Below, piece by piece: positions 1 through 11,595 of a stretch of 64,000 nucleotides of DNA; the first letter of the stretch is position 1, and every line of letters starts with the position of its first letter. A program made the translations under genes and the position numbers. Source of the stretch: Prunella strophiata (lineage: Eukaryota > Chordata > Aves > Passeriformes > Prunellidae); the NCBI GenBank assembly GCA_036583965.1, contig JAZBQD010000026.1:1240001-1304000 (forward strand), written 5' to 3'. The notes beneath the pieces are model-generated. The model was not told the DNA's origin, did no database searches, and saw nothing but the letters and a program-made list of their open reading frames with translations.

Positions 1-3000
1 ATGATCTGATTCTAATTAGTTTCTTGATTTAATGGCAGTAATTTTACTTTCATGATGGTTGCCATTGCCCCAGCTAGCAGGGATAATAGACTTGGTTTCC
101 TCAAAGGCTCATTTCTGATGCAGCCTCTGTTGAATCTTAAGCAATAACAACCAGAAGCCCACAGTTACTTCAAAATGATGGGATTTTGGTGGTTAAAAAT
201 GTCATGTTCTCTCACCTGAGCTGTTGACTGGGAATTACCACATAAGAAAATGAACAGTCATAAAATTAAAATATAAGCTTCAGTTGACTCCATTTCCTTC
301 TAAGATGATCTTTTTGTTTCCTTGCTGATTTAAACACCTGCAAGTTAAAGTCCTCTTGAAACCAGAAATGGGCAAATAAAATTTTTAAGGAAATTAAACA
401 GCATGGGATGGGATGTGTTTACACCAGTAGAAAACCAGAATGACTCCACAGAAGATAATGAAAAACAAGGGAAACAAATTGACTGATCTTAATGACCTAA
501 CGGGTGAAATGTCATTAAAGTAACATTCAGTTTTGGTTACCTGAACCAAAAATGCTGTTAAAAATTACACCTGAGCTGCAGCACTGTCAAAACTTGTAGC
601 ATTAATTATTTTATTTTCCTTTTTAACTTGTAAAAATTTCACTCTCCACAGCTGGATTAGAGTTGGATGAGGGATCTTCACTTTTCCCCCTCTGTGATTT
701 GCACAATCCATGGATGGATTCAGCTGGGGAAAGTTGTCTGAAGGTTTTGCCTGGTTTGAGCTCCTTGCCAAGCGTTACTCCCTTCATGAAGGGTAATTCT
801 ACATCCCCCTGCCTTTGTCCTGCATTAAATGGAATTTCCCATTATTATTTCTTGCACCTATTTACCTTTCTAATTTCTTCAAACCAAGGAGTGCTTACAG
901 CTCTGAGGCCTTGAGCTCTCCAATTCCTCATTCACAGAACACCTGCTGACTCCTGTGATAACTCAAAAGCCTCTGCTGGATTGTTCCTGAATTTTGAAAA
1001 GCAAAATACATTCACAGTCCTCTCTTAGTTATGAATAATAATAATCCAGGCTCTGATCCACTGCATACTTATTTATGTGTTAAGGTGTAGCCATATGTGT
1101 AGTGCCTTGGGAATAGGTTATTAAAGAAAAGCCAAATTGATTCAATGTTGCATTTCCTGTGATGTTCATTAAATATTTGAAGTAAAACACTTGTAAAGAA
1201 TGTATGAAGATGCATTTTGAATGAAAATATGTAAATAGAGAAAACACACACTGGAATGTGCTGATTGTTTTAATTAAAACCTGAAGTGTGAAGATGTATT
1301 TCTGTTCTGTCAGGAATTTGTGCTCAAATGTTCTGGAAGATTCACAGATCCTGAACAGTCCCCATCATGTACAGCCCCAGACACACAGAATTTGAGAAGA
1401 GCTCTTCTGTTTGCAGAGCTCTGTGACAAGCAGCCTGAGTGTCTCCAACAAGAGATTACCCTGAAGTACAGACCAGAACACAACCATGAACAAATCACAG
1501 AGCAGAGAGCGAGACACCAAAACCATAATTCAGCCTCCAAGCTGACAGAGCAGGATGAGCCAGTGAAGCTGTGGCACCATTAGCATGGAACAGGAGCAGT
1601 TCTGGTGCTCAAATGCATTCTAGCCCAATGAAATTGCTTGTCCTTACAGCAGGGCATGTCCCTGTCCCTGTCCCTGTCACTGTGGGCCCTGGCAGCAGCA
1701 GGGAGCATCAAACACCAGGCTGCTGTCTGAAAACTCAGGAGTCCAGACAAGGCGACCTTGATCTCAGCTGGGAGAATCCCAGCAGCTGCAGGAGTTTTAT
1801 TAAAACTTAAAAGTGAAGCTGTTGTTTCAGCTTTATTCTCTTCCCTCCCCAAATAAAGGAAATATTGACAAAATCTCCTTGTCTGGCTGGGCCAGCTGAG
1901 GGCAGCTCCATGCAGTGCTGCCTGTGGCTGTGGCTGGGGTGCCAGTCCCGTGGGGGCTCTGGGTGATGCTGCTTTTCACCAGGATTGTTTGTGGGGGTCA
2001 CACTTGTGTCCCAGCCACAGGATCATCCTGGCTGGAAAAGCCCCCCAGGCTGATCTCATCCAGGGAAATTCCAGTCCTGTCCCACTGCTGCCCCAAGGCT
2101 GGCTCCCCAAGCCCGGGGCAGTGGGGGCTGGCACAGCTGCTGCCACCCTGGGCTGCTTTGGGGACAAAAGCAGAATTTCCTGGCTCTCCTCAGTGACTTC
2201 CAGCACCAATTCCACCTTCCCTTCTTGGCCCAAACCAGGTATTTTCACCACGTCCCTGTGAATGCTTCCTACTCAGTGTACACGTGGAAATAATGCAAGA
2301 ATTTAGATTCTCCATTTATTTGAGTTCTGGGATCCTCTCCCAAAATGGCCTGGAAGCTTTGTCCTTGTGCAATTCCAGCTGCTGCTTTGGAGGTGATGTC
2401 CATGTGGGATTGGCTGTGTTCTCCAGGTTTCCCAGGTTTGTTGAGTTTTCCACAGGCACAGCTGCTGGTGCTGGCATTTGGGATCTTTTCAGCCACATCT
2501 AAAACACTTTCCCCCTAATTCCTTCCTAGGGCACCTTATGAATTCTGCTATCACACCCAGGCCTCTTGCTGCCATGATATATTGTGTTACTAGGAAAAAA
2601 AAAATAGTATCTTTTGTTTAGAAAGGAAAAGAAAATTATAAAGTCACAGCAAGTGTTGCTTGTGGACAAGGTTTCCAATGGCTTCAGGCGCCTCTTCATT
2701 ATTCATTTTGCATGTTTATTACTGAAGAGAAAGAATTAGGTGTCTTGAGGGCCATCTGTGTTCATCTTTTGGGCAGAAGACACTGTCCTAATGGCAAAAA
2801 AATAATTTACAAATTACCTGCTTGGCTTTTCTGTTCTAATGGCAGAGCTGGAGCTGAGTTGGAGCATGTGATATTTTTAACAGAAGTCATTGAAACACTC
2901 CCTGGCCAGCCCTTTCACCAATATTTTTGCAACAATTTCTGATTTTTAATCTAAGTCTTGTGTAACAGGCATGGCCTGCTGTGGGAGGCCTGGCAGGGAA

Positions 3001-3532
3001 ATCTCCAGGTGTCCCCACTTAGAATCTGCTTTGCTGTCCCTGAGCCCAGCCAAGGACAGAGCTGGTGGCCTGGGCTGGACACTGGTCCCAAAGGCTGTGC
3101 AGTGTCAGTCAAATGTTCATTTTTCTGGTTTGATGAGGCTCAGGGGACACTGAGGCAGAACTGATGGAGGAGCAGAGATCTCAGGCTGTCCTGGCTGCCT
3201 GGGCCAGCCCAGGGCTAAAACAGGCAGCTGGGTTAGGAGCATAAGGAGATTAGTGTCCAGTGCAAGGTCTGCAATAGCAGCACACCCACAGTGCCCTGGT
3301 TTGCAGAGCTATGGATTGGGCTGGGGAGCTGTCAGAACCCAGCACATCCCTCTGGCTGCCCTGGATGGCTCCAGCCCCTGGCAGGGGGCTCAGAGACCTT
3401 GGCACAGAGCCCAAGACCCCTGTGCCTTTGATCTTGAGCCATGGAAAAAATTACCAACCTTATATGAAGAGTTACAAGCCACAAAAATTAAGCAGAGTAA
3501 TAATTAGTTTATCACAGGGTGAAAAAATAGAA
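1..3532. other. Intergenic, no recognised gene
   Basis: Mixed AT-rich and moderate-GC vertebrate sequence. The open frames are all short (103 codons or fewer), and none resembles a protein family I know. No RNA gene or tandem repeat is apparent. Undiagnosed old transposon fragments could be present. Confidence 0.6.
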
Positions 3533-3918
3533 TGTTGGGGTTTTTTAGAATGAGGGTTCGGGGGCCAAGATGGAGGAATTTGGGCGTGTTCTGTCCTTCT
3601 TTCTCCTTCTTCTGAGCCTCCATCTTCTGGGTGATGGTGGCACTTTTGGATTGGTTTAGAGTAGAGTTGGACTCTGTAACATGGGTGATAGGTATTGGAA
3701 AAGAACTGTAAATAATGTACAGGTAGTTTTTAGTATAAAAAGACAACACCACCCCAGGGGTGGGCAGTGTGCCTGGGACTGACCTGCTGAACAGACCTGG
3801 GCTGGTCAGGGAGAAAATTTGTTAGATAAGAAATAATAAACAACCTTGAAAACTGCACAAGAAGACTCCTGACTCCTTCTTCAGTTCTTGGGCCAGAACA
3901 CAGAGACTCTCTAACACA
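3533..3918 (+). repeat. Endogenous retrovirus LTR with some leader
   Basis: The block begins with TGTTGGGG and ends with CTAACACA, giving the TG...CA borders of a retroviral LTR, about 386 bp long. A TATA-like TATAAAA sits at 3734-3740 and an AATAAA at 3835-3840, in the order expected for U3-R-U5 on the + strand. Directly after the right edge comes TGGGGTCATCTCGAG (from 3922), which looks like a primer-binding site plus leader. This suggests a 5' LTR from an element whose interior is lost. No matching flanking duplication is visible and no retroviral coding sequence follows. Calling it an LTR is inference from structure; the family is not assigned. Confidence 0.65.
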
Positions 3919-6900
3919 TATTGGGGTCATCTCGAGCTCCTGAGAGACCTCTGACAGGGAGATGAAGGGAACTTGCCCATTCCAAGGAAAGTCAGTAACA
4001 AAATATTATTTACACTGTCCTCTGCTGACAGGACAGCTCTCCATCATTTATCATTTTTCCATGGGTAGAAATTCCATGTTTGAAAGGCAGAATGGGTTCT
4101 GATCTGTCTTTTACAGCCTGCTAAAATAAACCCCCAGATCTAACAACCCCACATTTTGTCACATTCACATTTTAATGCTGAGGCTTGAACCCACATCTAT
4201 TTATTAACTACAGCACATTAACAACAGTCTAATTAGAAACACCCCTTCTAAAGCCAGTGCATTTCTGCTGTGAAGGAAATCAAGGATATCAGAGTGCTTC
4301 CAAAGCCTTCAGCATCCTGCTTCCCACCCAGAGAGGTAAATTCTGCTACATAAAACCCATTGCTGTGCTTCTCCCTGAGCTTCATCTCTGCCTGTCTCCA
4401 GCTGGATGCTCAGAGGAGTTGCTGGGTAATTTGCTCAGTCAAATGTGCATTTAAGGCTTCAATTGCTTCCTGGAGGTAGGGCCCCCTCATTCTGGATTTC
4501 ACAGAAAAACAATAGAGAACTGAAGATGTAAAATTGAGTGCTTAAAAATGTGCTTTGCAGCACTGGTTAACTCTGTCCACATTTCTGAAATCCTTTGGAT
4601 TTACAGAAACATGGTGGAGTTAATGAATGTAATGATATTTTTTGTCATCCTTCCCAAGAAACTTTGTCTTCCAGGAGAAGCTGAAGCACCAGCAGTGCTG
4701 TGAGCTGTGTGAAACTGAGTTTCTGGATTTTTTTTTCCTGGATGTATGATAATGCAGCCAGGGTTTGCTCAGCCACCTGAAAACGTTCAGCAAGATCAGC
4801 CTCAACATTTGGTTCCTTTTTTTTTGACTGGTAAAAGGAGAAAAGCTGCCCTGGCTCCCTTGGATGGATGAGGGTTGTGCAGGGATGAAATGCTCCACAG
4901 CATTGTTATCACAGTGAAATACTGGGAGCTGTGCTGGTGGCAGGAATTAGTTTTATTTATTTACTAGCACCCCTGAAGAATGTGAGGCTATTTGTTGTAT
5001 TAGCTGTGCTTGTCACAAAGAAACAATTCCATGCTCACTGTGATAAACATGAAGCAATTGTTTTAAAAGATGGGCTGGACCAGCATTTCAGAGGGGGAGA
5101 ATCCACTGGAGAATTTTAATTTCTCAGACACTGAGAGACAAAAAAGGGTTGTGGTTAAGTTTTAAGCACATTTTGCTTTCTTTGGTTGAGATTTTTCATC
5201 CTGATGAGATAAGCTTCCTTTTTAAGTAAAATTTCTCTCTTTCCCAACATATCCACTTGGGAGGTTTCAGCCCCTGGGCTGCCTGATAATGGGATTGCAG
5301 ATGTTTGCTTTTTTAAACAGATTACTGAGGTGGCTGAATGCAATATTGAGATTTAACAGTTGTTATTAGGACTCATCTTCCTGCAGGTCTGGGATGGGAA
5401 TTTCAGTTTAATCACTGCAACTCAGAGTTATGAAGTTCAGCTCAAAGAACTATTTGCAATTATGTGGCTGGAGCCTCTTGAGAGAGCTAAAACTCACCTC
5501 AGACTGAGATTCAGTAAACAAATTTCCAGCCCTTCCCTTTCCTTCCAGGACCCTTCTCTCCAGGAGCTCAGGTGTTTAACACCTCTGTGGCTGAGAGAGC
5601 TGATGGGGCCAGGCTGGACAGGGCTTGCAGCAGCCTGGGATGGTGGGAATGCAGAGCATTTCACTCTGGAATGCTTTCAGGAGCCCTCAGCAAGGGATTT
5701 GAAATTATTTGACTTTAAAACATGACTTGGTTAAACTTTCTGGATGCTTATCCCTGCTCACCCAGGTGGGGAGGAGATTCAGAAAAAACCTTCCTTGATG
5801 GGAGCTGTGGCAGATTTTCCCCATTTTCCTCTCTGCTCACTGTGATGTGTTTTGCCCTTTCCTTCTGGGATCTGAAGGAAGCTCTGCCTGTCACTGAGCA
5901 GAGTGAGAAATGTTTGCAAAGCACTCAGTGACTGCCCCACATCTGGAATTAACCTCTGGAGAACAGCAGTGAGCACCACCCTCCCTCACTCCAGTAAAAC
6001 CCAAGGCCATTTTCTCCACAGAACTCTGAAAATGAGGAGCAGTCCCTGCTGACCTGTGGAAAATGGGACATTCTTTATGGGAGGGAAGGAATGATGAGGA
6101 CTGGCTGTCCTTCAGGCTCCAGCTCTGCAATTCCATCAGTATTTTGGATGGAATTGTATTTTGGAAAAGTATTTTGGCCTCTGGAGCTCTGCCACGTTTG
6201 CATCCCTGCATGCCCCCCCTGCCCGTGGTGCTGGAATCTCTCCTGTTTCCAGCTGACCCACAGGCCCTGCTTGGAGCAGACTGAACTCCAGCACAAAGGA
6301 ACATCCTCTGGATTTTCTTGTAGGAGACACTGTGCTCTTCAAACCCCAGAGCACGACTAAAACTTCAATTACTGAGGCAAAGACCTTGGGGAGTTTCAAA
6401 TAAGGATTAGACAATTATCTGAATAAGAATGGCTGAGATAAAAAGATAAAGGCTGTGGAGTTGCCTGCATCTATAAATTCCTCACCAGGATCCAAGGAAA
6501 GCAGAGATCCCACAAGCACTGGCAGCAGTGCTCTCCTGCAGCAGTGACTTTGGGGTGTCTCTGGGTTGCTAAGAGATGTTTTGAACAAGCCTCATTTTTC
6601 AGGGTTTGCACTCTCTGCCACCCAGGTTCCTTTGTTGTGGGAAGAGATGATGCCTGAAATAGCTCAAACCCTTGGAATGCCTGTTCCCTGTGGAACAAGA
6701 AGGGTGTTACCAATCATCTGGGGCTTACCTGAGCTCCAGATTAGGTTGATTTTGCTCATATTTTTAAATTTCTGCCTAATATATGTAGTAATTATTCCCT
6801 AGTGCCTGATGGCAAGGGAGCAGGACCCCAGCAGTCTTGGCACTGCACAAATGCTACAAAATCTGGGGGAAGAGTTTCATTTTCAGGGTTGTCTTCCCCC

Positions 6901-7290
6901 AAGTGCCTGATAGTGAAATACCCTTCTGAGTGGGCAAAGGGGTGCAGATCTCTGAGGGCTGCTGATGGTAAAAGCTTGGCTTGGTGTCTGAGCTCAGCTC
7001 CTGCAGTACCTCTGTCCAGGTTCTGCCTCCAGGGAGAACCAGAGCTGGGATATCCAAGTGAAGTTGGAGTTCATGGAGGCTTTGTTCCCATCCCTCAGCC
7101 CAGCTGCCTGTCCCAGCTCTGTCCCCCTGGGCTATGCCAGCCCAGCTCCTGGCTGGAACCAAGCTGGAATGTGTCCCAGCATCTTTTGGGATGTTTCTCA
7201 AACACATCTGAGTGTTTTCTCCTCTCAGTGACAGCCTTGAACCACATTTGTGGCTTCCTGGGCACTTCCCAGTGCCAGCAGCAAATCCAC
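3919..7290. other. Intergenic, no recognised gene
   Basis: Apart from about 40 bp of probable retroviral leader at the left edge, I see no gene or tandem repeat. The longest frames (about 120-200 codons near 5.4 kb and 6.8-7.5 kb) have no recognisable family and no supporting splice structure. Confidence 0.55.
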
Positions 7291-7989
7291 TGAGGTGTCT
7301 CAGGTTAGGGCTGTGGCAGGGGGTGTGTGTTCTACTCCATCTGTCAGAGCTGGGGCAGTTATCTCTGTTCATGGGGCAGTTTTCTTTATCTCTGCCACAG
7401 CCAATCCTCCCTCCAGGAGATCTCTGCTGTCCATGGCCACTGAGTGTCCCTGCATGGCTGATCAAATTCCATCATCCCACTGGAGATGCTCTGCCCAGGG
7501 CAGGAGCCAAGCATTCCTACCTGGATAGAATCTGACCCTGGAACAGCACAGCAGCCTTTGCCCACTGCTGCATTCCCAGAGGAGCAGCTTTCTTCTCCTC
7601 TGCATTGCCAGAGGGAGAGCAGGCCCATCTGCAGCAGCCCTGGAGCTGCAGAGGAAAACTCCCCCCTTGTGCAGGATCCCTGCTCCAGCAGAACCAGCCC
7701 TGGCACTGCAGGAGGGCTGCACCACCATGGCATGGGACTGTGCCACCACCCTGACACACAGGGCTCAGCTCCTCTGCTGACTCTGGCAGTGGTTTGTTTT
7801 CTTTTGTTGTACTATTGTATTTGTATTTTAATTTTCCTAGTAAAGAACTGTTATTCATATTCCCATATCTTTGCCTGAGAGCCCCTTAATTTCAAAATTA
7901 TAACAATTAGAAGGGAGGGGGTTTGCATTTTCCATTTCAGGGGCGCTCCTGCCTTCCTTAGCAGACACCTGGCTTTTCAAACTGAGACA
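7291..7989 (+). repeat. Probable ERV LTR (about 700 bp)
   Basis: The segment runs from TGAGGTGTCTCAGG to CAAACTGAGACA, a TG...CA pair. Near its right end is a T-rich stretch followed by AGTAAAGAACTG and CCTGAGAGCCCC, resembling the R/U5 part of LTRs I know from songbird genomes. The left boundary is a guess based on the TG start. No target-site duplication is visible, and the element could be longer. The family name is not assigned. Confidence 0.5.
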
Positions 7990-10040
7990 CTGAGTCAGAT
8001 CCTCCTGGGGCAAAAAGAGGCTCCTTCTTCCCAAAATGGGGAACACATTTCCCTGAGGTTGTGTCACCCCAGGATCTGTGACACACAGGAACAGTTTGGT
8101 TCTCTCCAGCAGAAAGAAGTGATGCACACACGAAATCAGGTGAGAACAATGTTGTTCCCTCTGGTTTGTGAAATGACACTCACTGAGGGGCTAAACCCAC
8201 AGAAATAATATCTAACAATATCTAGTTATTTTAGACAAATCTCTATCTGAATTACCTGCAGACAGCTTCTCTCTCACTCTTCCCCTCATTTCATACATCA
8301 TTGACCAATATTCTCATGCAGCCATCTCCTAATAGAAAGGAAAGATTTTCTCCTAGGCAAGGGGAAAAGAAATGAAAATATTATTTGCTTGCACAGCTCA
8401 TGGGAGAGCAGAGAAATCAGGTGGGATTGTTTACTCAGCAGAAGAAGCAGGAACACCAATGACAAAAAAAAAAAAATCATTTATAACCCAGGAGACACCA
8501 CAAATACTTTCCCTACATGTGGAATCTTGCTTTTATTTGTTGTGGTTGTGGCACTGATGTAAATGTGATTTCCAGTGCTGTTTATCACCCAGGCACATTT
8601 CAGGGTTGCTGGACAGGCAACCCTGATGGGAAATCTTTTGTGATTGGAACTTCAGTAGTTGTGTTTGATTTATCTCTGAATAACTGGTTCCAATAATGAT
8701 CTAATTGATCAGGGCATCCTGCCTTTCACAGCTCTGGGGCACCTCTGAGAGGGTTTTCCTTCTCCTTTAAGCTCTCCCAGCACCCTCTCCATGCCAGGCT
8801 GGTGTCCTCAGCAGCTCAGGGACATTTCAGTGCAGTGTCTGGGCAAATGAACTCATTTCCAGCAGCTCCTGTGGCAGCCAGGGCTCAGCACCCAGGAGTT
8901 TTCCACACCTGAGCTCTCAGAGCCCCAGGGGAGGTGACAGGAGCTGCTGAGCCCTCTCCTGCTGGACACAGTCACCCAAAGGCAGCAGTGCAGCCTCTGC
9001 TGGCATCCTGCTGCTCTCCCTTTCTGTCACTTTCTTTAGGGTCAGCTAAATTCTGTGAAATTCCTGATTCACCCCCCTGAAAGAGCCAGGAATGATCAAA
9101 TGATGACTTTTCCCCTACAAATGAGGCCACTTGGATATAATATGAGTGTAACTGTAGGACTTTGTGCTCACCACAACTCTGATGTAACATTCTGAAGTAA
9201 AATAAATCAGTTTAAGGTCACATTTCTTTATCCAAAGCCTGTGAATGCCAGAGAATTACAGGAGACATTTCCAAACTTTTTATTTTTCCCATCTACTGTT
9301 GGGCAGGCAGCACTAGGAGGGGGAAACCTCCAGCATTTCCTTCTATACAGATAATATTTTTAAGGCTCCAGCTCCTGCTGGTGACACCTGTGGAGTCCTT
9401 TTAACAAGCCAGTCCCTCAGGATTCCCAGCTGGCAGGAGCTGTTAAAACACTCCAGCAGTGACTTGTGGATTTTGACAACTTCTTCCCATCAGTACCCTG
9501 CTGGGAAGGGCCTGGCTGCAGCCAGGAGCTGCTCCTCAGGAAAACTGCCTGGAATCTCACTTTGTTCTTCCCTCACCCTTTAATTCTTCAGTCATTTGGA
9601 GAGTCCAGTTATGGAAAGAAAGGGGAGAAAAAAATCACTGAGCCACTGGAAGAGAGGAAGCAACACATTTGTGGTTTATTATCTTTGTGTAGAATCTGTA
9701 CTGAATTACATTTTAGTGAAATCAGGGATAGAAGTTGCTCCTTTAGCAGCACTGAGGGACATGAGGGACAGGGCAGTGTTTCACCATCAATTTCCTGCTG
9801 GAATTGAGGGGTTCAGTCCAGTCCTGCTGTGCTTTATAACCCCACAATTAAAACCCCCACGAAGGCACTGCCCTGTCCCGAGCTGCTGAGCAGTGACAGC
9901 CACAGAAACTGAACCCAAATCCTCTGAAATGTCCCCAGAACGTGGCATGGCAGTGTGAAAGGACCAGGGGAGGCTGGAGCTCATTTTTACAGCTTCAGTC
10001 AGGCGTTGAGCAGGTGTGCAGGCCTCAGGATCTCACATTA
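7990..10040. other. Intergenic, no recognised gene
   Basis: No gene, RNA or tandem array is recognised. There are a few homopolymer runs, for example A-rich at about 8464-8477. Short open frames show no domain. Confidence 0.55.
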
Positions 10041-10044
10041 AAAC

Positions 10045-11035
10045 AATCACAGAATCACTGGGCTGGAAGAGAACTTCAAGATCATCGAGTCCAACCCAGC
10101 CCCAGCACCTCAACTAAACCCTGGCACCCAGTGCCACATCCAGGCTTTGTTAAACACACCCAGGGATGGTGACTGCACCTCCTCCCTGGGCAGCCATTCC
10201 AGAACTTTATCACCCTTTCTGGAAAAAACTTCTTCCTAATATCCAACCTGTATTTCCCTTGGTGCAGCTTGAGGCTGTGTGCTCTGGTTCTGTCAGCTCC
10301 TGGAGAAAGAGCCCAGCCCCAGCTGAGCACAGGCACCTCTCAGGAGCTGTGCAGAGTGCTGAGGTCACCCCTGAGTCTCCTTTTCTCCAGGCTGAGCACC
10401 CCCAGCTCCCTCAGTGCTTCCTCTCAGGGTTTGTGTTCCCAGCCCCTCTCCAGCCTCGTTGCCCCCTCTGGATGTGCTGGTGTGTCCCAAGTGTCCCTGC
10501 TCCTGCTGGGCACACCATTCCTGACCCAGGCCAGGAGCCATTGGCCTTTTGGCCACCAGGGCACTCTGCTGGCTCATGTCCAGCTGTTGTGACTCATCCC
10601 ACCACATTTCCATGATGGCAATGACATCATAGCTCTGCTGCTGCACCATGGCCTCCAGCTCCTCTTGTTTGTTACCCATGCTGTGTGCACTGGTGCACCT
10701 CAGCTGGGCTGCTGATGTCACCCCTAACTCAGGCTTACCACCCTTGGGCCTGCTTCCAGACAGCCCAGCTGCATCTCCTACCCCCTTCAGACCTAGTTTA
10801 AAGCCCTCTCAAGGAGTTCTGCCAGTTCATGAGCTAAAATTCTTCTACCCTTAACAGAGCCCATCCAGTTCCAGCAGGCCATGTGCCATAAAATTGCCCT
10901 GTAATCAAAGAACCCAAAATTCTGCTGATGACACCAACCCTTGAGCCACTTGTTGACAATGTGGGCTCTCATAATCCAAGTTAAAAAGCCCAAGAAGCTA
11001 CAATAAGTTCTACAATGGCACCTTCAGAGCTGTAA
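10045..11035 (-). mobile_element. CR1 LINE, internally deleted
   Basis: Read on the minus strand, the left part (about 10045-10585) is the 3' region of an avian CR1: the end of the reverse-transcriptase reading frame and the 3' tail. It includes the typical phrase about classing a lesion-free border, TCACAGAATCACTGGGCTGG, at the left edge. From about 10590 to 10720 the minus strand encodes MGNKQEELEAMVQQQSYD and WWDES, typical of the start of the CR1 endonuclease domain. Sequence to about 11035 is probably the 5' part of the same element, but this is less certain. Most of the endonuclease and reverse transcriptase is missing, so the copy is dead. The reading frame runs across the joint by chance. 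Confidence 0.8.
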
Positions 11036-11595
11036 AAATCAAAAATCGAGACACAAAATTGCTGCCAAATTGAAAGTCTTCTGGTCAGTCCCAAAGAACT
11101 CTTTAGAATGATGAGGCAGGGATCTGGCTGAGTGAGGCACCCTCAGATGTGAACTGGGACAGCATGGGGTCAGCTGGTGTCACCCCAACAGGGACAGCAC
11201 TGGCCCCAAGGGCAGTGTGGTCACTGGGGACCCTGTGGTGGCCACAGGAGGGGTGTGAGAGCTGTGCAGAGCTGGCAGGGGGTGGGGACCCGAGGGTCTG
11301 GAGCCAGCCCTGGGACAGGAGGGGACAGAGCCACACAGGGGCTGCTGCTCTGGGGGACACTGCCACAGAGCTGGGCAGGGCACAGGGCAGTCAGCTTCCA
11401 GGAGCCAAGCCTGGCCAGCCCCAGGCCCACCTGGCTGCTCCTCGTGTGGGATTTGAAGCCTTTGCAGCAGCAAATTCCAACACAGGTACCACCAACAATG
11501 AATGTCACAAACATGGAACCAGCCAGGAGGAAGGGCAGGAGCCCAGGCACTGCAGGGCAAAGGGACATCAGCCAGACACTGCCATGGGGTTTGGG
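11036..11595. other. GC-rich unique sequence before the 29-bp array
   Basis: This stretch is open in several frames on both strands because of its GC content. The predicted peptides resemble nothing known and run straight into the minisatellite, so I do not call a gene. Confidence 0.5.
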
